The notes under the pieces are model-generated. The model was not told the origin of the DNA and ran no database searches. It saw nothing but the letters and a program-made list of their open reading frames with translations. A program made the translations under genes and the position numbers. Shown here in pieces: positions 49,398-60,340 of a stretch of 64,000 bases of DNA (within the stretch, counting starts at the first letter, position 1; every line of letters starts with the position of its first letter). Source of the DNA: Lichenostomus cassidix (lineage: Eukaryota > Chordata > Aves > Passeriformes > Meliphagidae); NCBI GenBank assembly GCA_008360975.2, contig CM039196.1:1302001-1366000 (forward strand), in the 5' to 3' direction.

Positions 49398-49737
49398 TGA
49401 TCTGCTCTCTGTATTATTCCCACTGACTTGTGTAACTCCCTGATTTTCTGCTGGGGACAACCAGCTGGAAATACACCTTGTTTGATGCTCTAGTGCCACA
49501 GGAGAGATCCTGACAGGCTCAGGGTCCCAGCAGCTCCCCAGGCTGCAGGGCACAATTCCATCCCACTGCCATTAATACAGTTCCCAACATTAAAAATCAA
49601 TGCTTTATTAGGGCAGTGAGATCCCTGCCTTTCTCAATTTTTTGTGTATTATTGCTCTGAATGGATGGATCTGGTTGTCTGGAGACAGGCTGGTTGGTGG
49701 AAGAAAATCACTTCCTAATTATTAATAATATATACAG
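49398..49737. repeat. Dispersed direct duplicate E, copy 1
   Basis: This ~340-bp block recurs at 52912-53314 in the same orientation. The copies are very similar over TGATTTTCTGCTGGGGACAA through TGGTTGGTGGAAGAAAATCA. This copy has a single TTCCCAACATTAAAAA unit where the other has four, and TAACTCC where the other has about 15 extra bases. It is probably close to the unexpanded ancestral form. Confidence 0.92.
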
Positions 49738-49800
49738 TGCCACTGCATCCCTGCTGTGCCTCTCAGGGCACCAAAAACTGTTCCTTCCAATGGAAAAATT

Positions 49801-49864
49801 GCCATTTGCCCTGCCCAAAAAATGGCCATTTGCCCTGCCCAAAAAATGGCCATTTGCCCTGCCC
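49801..49864. repeat. 24-bp minisatellite, 2.7 copies
   Basis: Two full units and a partial unit, starting at 49801, 49825 and 49849, each begin GCCATTTGCCCTGCCC, with AAAAAATG ending the full ones. Frames on both strands read through because 24 is a multiple of three. Confidence 0.92.
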
Positions 49865-51060
49865 AGATCACCTGGCAGGAGCAGGAGATGGTGGATTGGC
49901 AGCTCCAGGAGTTCATTGGCATTCAGTGCCCAGCCAGGGGTTGTTGTGCTCCTCCCTGCAGCCCAGCTCAGAGAGAGAACACCCCTATAAATTATCCAGA
50001 GAAGAGGGTGAGACATGCACAGGGATGAAGAGGGAGGAGGATCAGAGTTTTGAAGGCCACGACAGCACTGTGAGTGTGTTTTGTAGGCAGTGTGCATATT
50101 TATGATTCTGAGCTGGGAAAGGCCCACAGAGAGAACACAGCTCACAAATCATCTCTCCCAGCTTGCTGCAGAGTTTGGTAAAGTTCACTCATGTCTCCTC
50201 TGCTCGAAGTCCATTAATCACTGCAGCTCCTGCAAACAAGGGTGAGCTTGGATCCCAAATCTGCATTGGCATCATGTTCATTACCTCCTCCTCTTTCAAG
50301 TCTGCCTGAACCTTCATCCTCTTGGGAAAGGACTGGGAGGTCACAGCTTTGTCAGAGGAATGTCACCTGCTGCAGGTTCCTCCTGTACAAAACCCAATCT
50401 CCTGATGGAAAGGATCTGCTCAGAGAGAGAGAGGGATCTCCTCTGCCTCCAGAACAATCTTGTGGAGTGTGGAAGGACAGAGAGTTCTTTGCTTTGGTCT
50501 TGAAATCCTTAGGTGAGAAACATTTAATCTGGAGTTAGGTGACTGTAATGTTTTCTCCCTCTGTATTTTGACCTAGTGTGCAAGGGGAATAGAAGTTGAA
50601 AGTCGGCATTTTATGATATTTTTATTATTGACTTTTCTTAAAGAAACCTTTACTTTTTCTATGAATGTTCAGACTGTTTCTTTTTCCTTCTGCATGCAAC
50701 AAATGGCAGATTTGATGCTGGATCTAAGAATTCCCAGGTTGACACTGATGTCCATTGCAGGCTCCTCTGATGCTCTGATCAGACCCAAAGTCATGCAGTT
50801 ACCTCAAGTTTGTGAACAGAAATCAAATAAAGCAGATATCCTGTAGCTTTGCAGGGCCCAAACCTCCCTGCACTCTGCTCTCCTGCACGATCTGTGCTAC
50901 CAATGAAAGGCATAATATTGGGAATTTCAAACGAGTCATTTGTTATCCTCCAACACCTTCCATCCACAAAAGCTGAGAATTCTAAATACAATCAAATTAA
51001 CCCTAATTCCATCCCTGGTTCTGTGTGATTCTCCCCCCAGATGACCAGTGTGGCTGGAGC
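49865..51060. other. Unique non-coding sequence
   Basis: No gene or repeat is recognised. Confidence 0.5.
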
Positions 51061-51107
51061 AGCACTGCAGCTCTGCCCAGCACTGCAGCTCTGCCCAGCA
51101 CTGCAGC
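51061..51107. repeat. 18-bp minisatellite, 2.6 copies
   Basis: There are two full units of AGCACTGCAGCTCTGCCC and a partial third. Confidence 0.92.
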
Positions 51108-52911
51108 AAAGCTGCCTCTGAGCTCCAGCAGCAGTGGGAAATCCCTCTGAGTGGTTTTGCTGCTCTGGCACAGGGTTTGGGGCATCTTTGCTCAGCCCTC
51201 TGGCAGCTCCAATTCACAGCCACTCCTGACCTTTCCAGTTTTTGGGGTTACAGACATTATTCCCTGTTGGCTGACACAGAGATCAGGTTCTGCTCTGGCT
51301 GGCAGTGCAGTCAGTGTCCTCAGTGATAAATATTTTGACTGTAATATTTGGCTGCTCCGGGTTCAAAAGCCACTGACAACCAAACAGAGGCTTGGTCCTG
51401 ATGAAGGTAATGAAAGCAAACCCTGCAAGAAATGGAATATATTCATTTCTACACCAGCTGGCTTTGCCTTTCCAACAGCTGTGTGATTCTCAACGTGGTT
51501 TCCTTGATTTTTCCATGTGTCCTTTTTCCCTCTCTGTCTCCTGCCCTGCACTGGTATTTATAGTTAGGAGAGATTATGGTCAAGTCTTTTCCAATTCAGC
51601 AGCCCAGCATGAAAGCCCTGAGAGAACAGGGATGGAACAGGAGGATCTAATGCCTCCTGATGGAGCTAGAGCTATAGCATGACATCCTTCAGACCAAAAG
51701 CAAATGTCTCCTAATCCAGTCCAAATGCTTTTATTGCTCAAACATATCTGCTCAGTGCTGCATTCCACCACGAGCAGGGACACACTCTTGCTTTTAATAT
51801 TCCTCCCTCATTTTGCTCCATTGATTTCATGGTAAGTTGCATAGCATTACCTGCAATTATTTGTCATTTTGCTCTTTAAAAAAATCATCCCAAGTCGTGG
51901 CCTGGGCTGCAAATGAGATGCTCACTGGAGTGGAACAAGAGTATCCAAGTCAGGCTGGCTTGTGCTTGAGGGAATTAAACTTGCATATTTACAGCACAGC
52001 CCTCCACATTTCTGTCTGGTTTTGTAGGAGCTGGAAATGCTGAAAGTTTTATATCAAAGGGAAATAAAACTATGGAGGTCTGGTTGAGAAATCAGAAACA
52101 ATTCACTAAAATTCTTGTAAAGATTTCATCCCAACACTGTGATTTTTTTTTTTTTAATGGGAGAAATTGTCACATGTTTTCCTTAATCCTTTCTTTAACT
52201 TTTCCCATCCTGATAACACATATTAGAGCTCAGCAGGAAATAACCACGTTCACTCTGCCAGTTCTGCCACAAGTGTGTTTTAAATTGTAAAAGCTCTTGG
52301 CAATGGTTCCCTCTTTGCATGCTTTTAAGGAATAAAGTATCTAAATAGTAAAGAAATCGGAGTCAGGAGCAGCAGCAACAGAGAATATCAGTTGACATAA
52401 AACAACAATGGCTTGTAAATCCAATCCCTTTCCTCCTTTGCTGTTCTGTTACAACCAGTTATGATTGGAAGTGACAGAAAGATGTCCAAATTTGTCAATC
52501 CTAGTCCAACATTCTTCACTTCCTAAATATATCCCACTACAAGTGATCCCTCCAAGACAGCATATTTAAAATATTTTTGAGGAAATATTTGTAAAGTACT
52601 TCCAAAGCCACGGTAAAGATCAGCAGAGTTCATTTTCCCTGTCTGTGGCTTTACACGAGGGAGGAATTTGGCCCAATAATGAAGTACCAAATGTTCTGGT
52701 GGTCTGCAAACAGCTCAGCACCAAACTTGCTTGCCTCAGGCAATAGCTGACCTACTGGGGGAAAAAATATTTGTCTAGTTTTTGGAGAGCATTTTGGATG
52801 TGTGAGTCCCTGGTGAGTGAGTTTACAAAACTGACTCCCTGTGGAGAAACTATTCCTGTAAAACACAACCAGGCAAACCCTCACTGAAGTGCTTTTCTGA
52901 ACCAGAAACAT
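51108..52911. other. Unique non-coding sequence
   Basis: No gene is recognised. A T run lies at 52144-52156. Confidence 0.5.
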
Positions 52912-53314
52912 TGATCTGCTCTCTGTATTATTCCCACTGACCTGTGTGTCTCTGAAGTGACACTCCCTGATTTTCTGCTGGGGACAACCAGCTGGAAATA
53001 CACCTTGTTGGATGCTCTAGTGCCACAGGAGAGATCCTGACAGGCTCAGGGTCCCAGCAGCTCCCCAGGCTGCAGGGCACAATTCCATCCCACTGGCATT
53101 AAAACAGTTCCCAACATTAAAAATTCCCAACACTAAAAATTCCCAACATTAAAAATTCCCAACATTAAGAATCAATGCTTTATTAGGGCAGTGAGATCTC
53201 CTGCCTTTCTCCATTTTTTGTGTATTATTGCTCTGAATGGATGGATCTGGCTGTCTGGAGACAGGCTGGTTGGTGGAAGAAAATCACTTCCTAATTTATT
53301 AATAATATGTACAG
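52912..53314. repeat. Dispersed direct duplicate E, copy 2
   Basis: This is the copy of 49398-49737, about 3.5 kb downstream in the same orientation. It is about 63 bases longer, because of a 48-base gain in a 16-bp array and an extra stretch around TGTCTCTGAAGTGACAC. Single-base differences include CTTGTTGG for CTTGTTTG and CTGGCTG for CTGGTTG. Confidence 0.92.
53107..53170. repeat. 16-bp array, 4 copies, inside duplicate E
   Basis: Four units of TTCCCAACATTAAAAA lie head to tail, the second with ACAC for ACAT and the fourth with AAGAA. The paralogous site at about 49580-49595 has one unit, so this array arose after, or was lost since, the block duplication. Confidence 0.92.
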
Positions 53315-55056
53315 CTTAAGGGGAAAGGTTGGCAACCTCAGATGGAAGATTAAATGAGTGAGACTCCCAGAGATTCCTTCAGCTAGAGAAATTGATTTAG
53401 AGCATGGAGGAAAATCTTTCTTTTGGCAATTGAATGAGCAGGTGGCTGCAATTTATATAAATTAAACCTTGGGCTTGTTCCTCTGGCTTCAGTGAGGTTT
53501 TTTTTCCCTGTTTTTAACAAAGCTGCTGGTGCATAACTAGTGTTTGATTCTTTTACTAAATGTTGGTTCTGTACAGTTGTTTTTAATCATGGAACCTTTT
53601 GGAATCAATGGGAGGATTAATCTAATTGCAGGTTCCTTACTCTGTGGAGCACAGGGCGAGAGGAAAGCTGTGGCCAGGCAGGGAAATCACAGCTTTGCAT
53701 TCCTGTCTCGTGGCACTTTTCCCTCCACCAGTCTCTGCTCTATCATTACAATCAAAATTCTTTATCCCGAAAATTGCGACATGAAATTTCAGAGCTCAAA
53801 ATAGCACTTCTGTAAGGCAGAGATTAGATTATGCAAAGTGTTAATGCAGCATTGACTGAAGAGTCCCAATTAAATAATTATAAATAGTTACAAGTCTAGG
53901 CTCTTTATTTCCAGAGCCCTGGAGTTGGAAAGTTTTGCACTGACAATGTTCCTGCCAGTTCAGAAGGACTGAGACCTCTGCAGCATTCGCTTTTTCTTCT
54001 TTTTTTAAGATGGAAAACATCAAATTTCAGTTGTAAAACTAACAAGTATTCTTTTAAAAGAAAGTTTTCTCTCTCATGCAGTCAGTGGTTCTGCAAAACA
54101 CCTTTTTTTGACTCTCAGGGAGTGGTTGTTGCTGCAGTTCACTACCAAACTGTGGCTCTGATGGATTCAGAAGTTAAACCAAACTGCTCATGCATGACCC
54201 TTTCCCAGCTTGCTCCACTCTTTCATCTAGGCAGCAAAATCAGAAAGGAACATTGAGATTATTTTTTTATTCATTAAACTAATAATCTAATCACAAAAGT
54301 GTATTACATGTCAGGTACAGGAATCTACAGCATTTTTGCAGGCTGGCAAACTAGTTCAACTGCAGAGATAATTCCTTTTTTTTAATTCAGTGCGAACCAA
54401 ATGTGCCTCGAATGCCTGTTTTATCTTCCTTTGCTCACAGAATTTACATTTAAGTAACAGTTCCCTGAGCAATTACAGCACCATCATTTAAAAATATTAG
54501 CATTAATGTAAAAAAAATTAATATAAAAATCTAGAGCTCCTCGTCTCGTACTTCTCCCTGCTGGTTTTTGGCCACAGGAGCTCCAAGGGGAGTGGTTGGA
54601 TGCCTTGGGAAATGCAGAGCCCCAGAGAATTCTGCAGGTTCTGAGGATGTTTGATGGTGGTTGCACTGCCAGGAGTTCTCCAGCATCACCAGGCTTTGTC
54701 CAGGGAAGCACCAGCCCTGCAGAAATAGCAGGTTTTTTCTTCCAAACCCAAAACAGGGTTTTTTGTTCCAAACCCTTGCACCATGTGCACACAGGGCCAG
54801 GCAGAGGCCACCAGCTTTGTAAAAAGGGCCACTGGCCACTGCTGGGGGCTCCAGACAGCTCTGGTCACTTCTTCAAAGCTCTTTTTGTCCCTTCTGCTGC
54901 TCCACCCTGCAAGAGGAGAAGCTGTTCTGTCCCTGCCCCGTCTCTGGTGAGGTTAAATCCTCAGGGCTGTGCTCTCCCTGCTCAGGAGGAAAAGCAATTT
55001 CCCTTCCACAGCAGCCAGTGGTGTCTCAAAGAGACATTTTCAGGTTTTTTTGACAC
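53315..55056. other. Unique non-coding sequence
   Basis: A GC-richer part at about 54540-54990 carries overlapping frames (167 residues plus strand, 102 minus strand) without a recognised domain. The rest is AT-rich with no feature. Confidence 0.45.
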
Positions 55057-55136
55057 TTTCCCAGGAAATTCTCAAATCCAGGATTTTTCCCAGGATTGAA
55101 ATTTCCTGGGATTTGAGAAATTTGAATCCTGGGAAA
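55057..55136. repeat. Imperfect inverted repeat
   Basis: The left arm at 55057-55079 (TTCCCAGGAAATTCTCAAATCC in pieces) is the reverse complement of 55109-55136 except for about five extra bases in the right arm. The spacer and the sequence just right of the arm repeat the CCTGGGAAAT/ATTTCCTGGG words, so several alternative hairpins are possible. Confidence 0.75.
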
Positions 55137-55187
55137 TTCCTGGGAAATTGTTTCAATGCGAATTGAAATTTTGTATATTGAAATACA

Positions 55188-55215
55188 CAGTGTCAAATTT
55201 GGAAATTTGACACTG
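55188..55215. repeat. Near-perfect palindrome
   Basis: Thirteen-base arms (CAGTGTCAAATTT and its reverse complement) flank a two-base GG centre. It lies 50 bases right of the preceding inverted repeat. Confidence 0.92.
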
Positions 55216-55216
55216 A

Positions 55217-57490
55217 GACATTAATTCTGTCCTGATCTCACTGGGCACTGGGTTCACACTCCCCACTCGAGATCATTTCCCTGTTATTCAGTCAGAACCA
55301 CCAGCAGCTCAGCCCCAAGCTGCCCAGGGAGGCAATGAAGCATCCCAGAGCCATTTCCACCCCAGGCTGAATCTGTTCCCATTGAACACCCTGAATGATC
55401 CACATTGCTGCAGTTGGAGTTTTTACCCAAAAATCCCTTTTATTCCCTCCAGTGGTGGGAGACAGCAGCTCCATTGACACCCTTGTTATAACCCACTGCA
55501 TTCCATCAGGAACTCCAGTCAGCTCTGATATCCTATTTTCTCTTCTGCAGAGCCAGAATAAAACCCGAACAGCAGCCTGGGCTCCAATCTGTTTCTCCCC
55601 CATGGATGTCTAAGTCAGGCTTGAACAATTGTTTTTGGCTGTAGCATGACAAGTTACCTCTGATTCATACCTTGGCATGGCACAAGGCAGGACACTAATT
55701 ATTTACCTAAGCTGCTCCTTGTCTCCTAATAATGAACTTCACGATTTATGATATTCTTCCCCTCTGAAGCAGCATCCCCCCAAGGCCAGCTTTTGAAGTG
55801 CCACCTAAAGCACGAGTCATTGTCACACCCTCACCTCTGCAGGGACACAAAGGGAGCACTCTGATATCAAAGGGAAGGTGGGACGAGGCAGAAAATGAAA
55901 TTGCCATTTAGCGTTAGGAAACAGGGATGTAATTCCAGGTTGGTGGATAAAAGCAGTGGGATGAAGAGAGTTTGAACTCTATTAAGGCAATCACACAGGC
56001 TGCTGAAACATTTGCTTGCTGGTAAGACAGCTTGCTTAATTGCTGAGATGAAATCTATTTATAAAATGGCCCTGTTCCTGGAGGCTCAGGTAAAGGAGAA
56101 CAGCTGTTCTGCAAGAGAAAAACTCCTATTTTTGGTGTTTTATACAAGTTTCACCTCGGTGACCCAGATGTATATCGTGGTGAAGGCGTTGTCTCAAATA
56201 ATGCAATGCAAAATTGGATTTTCAGACTCACCTCACCAGGCTGTGGGTCTGTGGGAAGGCAGGAATACCAGTGAGGTGTTTATTCACTCCATCTGGATTG
56301 GTATTTCAGTGGAAATGGATGAGTGAGTGTGCAAGGGAGCACATTTCTAACAGAACTCCAGTGGCTGTTCCTGTGAAATTGTCACAGCTGAGCAGTGCAG
56401 AGCTCCTGCTGCCTTCCCTTCCACTGCCCCTGGAACTGCTTGTGGAGCACTGCAAAGTGTATTTTTATTTTCCAGATAAATGCATTTAAAATGGCAAAAA
56501 GGCCTCTCTTTTGTCTTTACAGTGGCAAATTGGTTAATCAAGTTAAATAGAGGTGGGAGAAAAGAGGAGAGCTTGCTTTGGAAAGCAATGCTATCATTAC
56601 CACTGAAATAAATTTAATTGTTATCAGAGTATTAAATTGCCTTTTGGGGGGTGGATTTGGTTTGTTGGGTTTTTTTTTCCCAGATAGCAAATATTCATCA
56701 GGAATTTTCACATTCCTTTTCCAAACCCACATTCCTCAGGGCACTGCTGACCCCTTCCCTTCCCTCTTCAAACTGATCTCCAAAGGCAACACCACATCTC
56801 TCCCAACACATCCCTGACCTTGCTAAATGTAGTAAAACACAATGCAGTGACTGTGGGTTTTATCATCAAATTAACCCTGGGTAACTTTGCAATTTTGGGG
56901 TGTTATTTTCAACCAGCAGTGAAATTGCTGGTGTTTGTTTCACCAGAACTTAGATGCTGCATCATCCTCCCTGTTCCCCTCTTGGCAAGATGAGATAAAT
57001 GGTCATAATGTTTCCTCTGGAGTGAAATTTCAAGATGTAGCAAAAGATGCTTGAGGGCTGTGAACAGGTTGACCTCTGGAATTCTGTTTTTCTGGCTGAC
57101 CTTCTTCCTTTAAAGAAGAAAAAAATCAATTCTGTTGTGTCTAACCATCTCAAGTTTGAAGCTCAGCGTTAGATTGTCATCATCTTTATTTAGTTCAGAG
57201 TTGTGTTGAGTTATTTGTTTAAAGCTGACGCTTGCTGACAGTATTAGGTTACATCCTAGGGAGATGCTGTGAGTTGTGTTTGAAGCTGCAGCTTGGATTT
57301 ACTGCAGCTGCTGTAAATACCAGCTAAGCAACCTTCATAAATTATGCTAAAGGTATTTTCTCAGTTATGTAAGAATTATTCTGCTGTGGAAATTAATATC
57401 TGCCATCAGACACTTGCAAACTACGATAAGGACAGCGAAAGTGTGGCAGTTAGAATTCATGGCTGAGCTCAGTGCTGTGCTGCAGGAAGC
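55217..57490. other. Unique non-coding sequence
   Basis: No gene is recognised. Overlapping frames of 91-104 residues occur at 55292-56489 without domains. A G/T-rich run lies at about 56644-56680. Confidence 0.5.
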
Positions 57491-57767
57491 ACAAACTCAC
57501 ACAAACTCACACAAACTCACCCAAACTCACCCAAACTCACACAAACTCACACAAACTCAAACAAACTCACACAAATTCACACAAACTCACACAAACTCAC
57601 ACAAACTCACACAAAGTCACACAAAGTCACACAAACTCACACAAACTCACACAAACTCACACAAATTCACACAAACTCACACAAACTCACACAAACTCAC
57701 ACAAACTCACACAAACTCACACAAATTCACACAAACTCACCCAAACTCACACAAACTCACCAAAACT
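57491..57767. repeat. 10-bp minisatellite, about 27.5 copies
   Basis: Twenty-seven head-to-tail units of ACAAACTCAC and a partial unit. Variants are CCAAACTCAC (units 4, 5 and 26), ACAAACTCAA (unit 7), ACAAATTCAC (units 9, 18 and 24) and ACAAAGTCAC (units 13 and 14). The array keeps several frames open as Thr/Asn/Ser/His/Lys-rich repeats, which are not genes. Confidence 0.97.
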
Positions 57768-58446
57768 GTGCACTTTTAGCATCTTCCACTCTCATTTCTG
57801 AGCAGGGGAAATGAGAGGAAAGCAAGAGGCTCAGGTCAGCTTTTGTGTCTGAGACACAGCTGATCAGCTGGCAGCAGATGTCCTTTATCCCTGGGCTTTA
57901 TCCCAGAGAAACAAGGAATTTTATTTGGCCTGAGCTCTTCTGCACAGGGCTGGGAAAGATTCCTGGTGGGATGGATTGTCCAGTTCTGCAGGTTACAGGA
58001 GACAATAGGAGAACACAGGCACCAGGGACTGAACTGAATGCCATTTTGGGCCAGCTGGGGGTGTGCAGAGAAGGGATTTGCAAGGCCAAAGGCACAGGTA
58101 GTGCAGACCTGGCAGGAGCTCTGAGACAGGCTGGGTGTGAGGAATCCTGCCTGGACTGAACCCTGCTGAATCCTCCCTGAGCACAGGGAGCAGAGTGAGG
58201 ATGAGCAAGGGCTGGAGCAGTGACAGACCCTCCAGTGCCACAGGGGTGATGGCAGCTCCCAGAGCCTGCTGGCTGGCTGGCCAGGGACAGCAAACACTCC
58301 ATCAGTCACCTGCCTGCAGGGCTGGCTCCAGGCTCTGCCCAGCTCTCAGCACTGCTCACTGCACTCCACACAGCTCCAGGGGCTGCAGGGATTGCACAGG
58401 GAACAAAAACCCTCTCTTCTTGTCCATCCTTTCCCACTGGCAGCCC
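57768..58446. other. GC-richer unique sequence
   Basis: Overlapping frames on both strands (up to 157 residues, minus strand 57836-58309) reflect low stop density in GC-richer DNA. No domain is recognised. Confidence 0.45.
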
Positions 58447-58637
58447 AAACACAGGCCAGGCTCTCCTGCTGTGCCTCCCCCCTGCTGTAAAAGTGAAACT
58501 GCAGCCCCCCATGCCATCAAACCAGAATATTTTGTTGTGAACAAACACAGGCCAGGCTCTCCTGCTGTGCCTCCCCCTGCTGTAAAAGTGAAACTGCAGC
58601 CCCCCATGCCATCAAACCAGAATATTTTGTTGTGAGC
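58447..58637. repeat. 96-bp tandem duplication, 2 copies
   Basis: Two adjacent copies start at 58447 and 58543, both beginning AAACACAGGCCAGGCTCTCC and ending near ATATTTTGTTGTGA. The only differences I see are one C in a C run and GAGC for GAAC at the end, so the duplication is very recent or has been homogenised. Confidence 0.95.
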
Positions 58638-59074
58638 AGAGCTCAGCAGAGAGGCTGAGCTGCCTGTGCCACAGCCAGTCTGCACTCAGGGAGAAATGGG
58701 AGGCATAGGATTACCTCTGTGAGGCTGTGGCACTGAGGGAATCACCAATCCCAGCCCAATATAGGGATAAGAATTCACTAATTAACTGCAGAGACGCACA
58801 ATTAAAACTTTAGAGTCGTTATAAAGAGCCAAGTGCCCATTTAGCAGCTGGTCAGTGTGGCTCCCCAGCCCAGGCTGGACACAGGCAGCTCCACAGGCTG
58901 GGAGTGGAAGATTTCCCAGGGTGAAATGCCAAAAGGCTCGGAAATAAATGGGAGGAAAGGAGGACAGTCAATTCTATTTACCCAGGGCCTGATCCCAGCC
59001 TCATTACAGAATATTTCTATTAACTTCAGCACCAGCTCTGGACTCAGGCCAGGTGTGTTTGCAGTGAATCTGTG

Positions 59075-59128
59075 ATTGTATCTGCCTGGGAAAGCAGGAG
59101 AATTGTATCTGCCTGGGAAACTGGGAGA
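59075..59128. repeat. 27-bp tandem duplication
   Basis: Two adjacent copies start ATTGTATCTGCCTGGGAAA. Their right parts differ. Confidence 0.85.
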
Positions 59129-59629
59129 AGGAGAATTCTTGCACTGCAGAATGAACTGAGCTATCACCTGCTCTTGGCAAAAACCTGTAATGGAGTTTTC
59201 CTCTAATAAAAACAACAATAATTCTTCAGTCATGGCTTTATGATTAAACAACACTGAGGTAGTAGTGCTTTTATTCCTTCTCTTATTTGCATAATTCCCA
59301 GGCTGCAGTGCACAGAAACCTTTGGAGATATTAAGTAGATTATAAAAACATCATGTCAGATTTGAAAACTGTCACTAACACGAGGCTTTTAATTATGAAT
59401 AAATTAAAAAAGAGGAATTGCTTTTCCCGTGGCCATGAGATTTGGTGCTCTGCACAAACACTAAAGCTTAGAAATGTTCAAAGGCTGAAAAGGAAAAGTG
59501 AGATAAGAGAATGGATTATTCTGGAAAATAGGCGAAAGTAAAGCTGATAAAACATTACCATTGAAATGATATCTTTACAGGAGTCATTACAACAGAATTC
59601 CTATTGTTGGACACAGAGAGAAGCGAGGC

Positions 59630-59652
59630 TCTAAACCATTCAATGGTTTAGA
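59630..59652. repeat. Near-perfect palindrome
   Basis: Eleven-base arms (TCTAAACCATT and its reverse complement) flank a single C. Confidence 0.9.
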
Positions 59653-60040
59653 CATTGAAACACCAGACTGATTCCCAGCAGGGAATCCAAGGCTTGCAGC
59701 AGCAGGAGCAGCAGCAGGTGGGGAGCAGAGCTGCAGGCAGGGTTGTGCAGGAAATGCACAGGAGCTTTGGAAACTCTAACAGACATCACTGCTCTCCCCA
59801 GACATTCCTCTGAGTGGGACGAGAGCTGCCTGACTTGTGCAGCTAAATTAGATCAAATCTGTATTCTTGGTGGAGGCAGGAAAGACTTGCAATTGTTCAG
59901 ATATCCTAAAGATGATTAATTTAAAGCCCCAAAATAAATAAAATCATTAGTGCCATCTCTGCTCCTGACAAAGATTTTTCACTGTAGGAGACGAAGCATT
60001 AGCAGCCCCACGGTTAGGTGGGAGCTGGAGTATCTGCTAA

Positions 60041-60340
60041 AGTGGTATTTCATGTTTAAACAGACTTAAATTTACCAGATCTAATGGCTAACAATATTTC
60101 AAAAAGAGACTTAATCTATTTCATTGCATTTTATATTACTTTGTTTAATAAATCATCTTCCGCTGGAAGCCCAGCCTGAGATGAATTTAACAGACCTTAT
60201 AAATGATGGGTCAATATCAGCTTTGTCATAAATTCATTTTTACTTTGGATACAGGCCTGGTGGGTACTTTTGTATTGCTTTATTTCAAATCATCCATAAT
60301 TCATAATTAACTTTGACTTTAAAATGTGGCAATGTATTTT
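60041..60340. other. Possible conserved non-coding stretch
   Basis: This AT-rich segment is free of simple repeats and rich in TTTAATAAATC, AATTCATAATTAAC and similar words. Its texture is like conserved enhancers, but no alignment was possible. Confidence 0.22.

Larger units (their letters stand above)
58638..60040. other. Unique non-coding sequence with short repeats
   Basis: This includes a 27-bp tandem duplication (59075-59128) and a small palindrome (59630-59652). No gene is recognised. Confidence 0.5.

Noticed and set aside
54530..55099. GC-richer segment with frames of 167 and 102 residues, considered as a processed pseudogene
   Set aside because: I recognise no parent protein and see no poly-A tail or flanking duplication.
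57414..57801. Thr/Asn/Ser/His/Lys-rich frames of 109 and 121 residues
   Set aside because: They are translations of the 10-bp ACAAACTCAC array.
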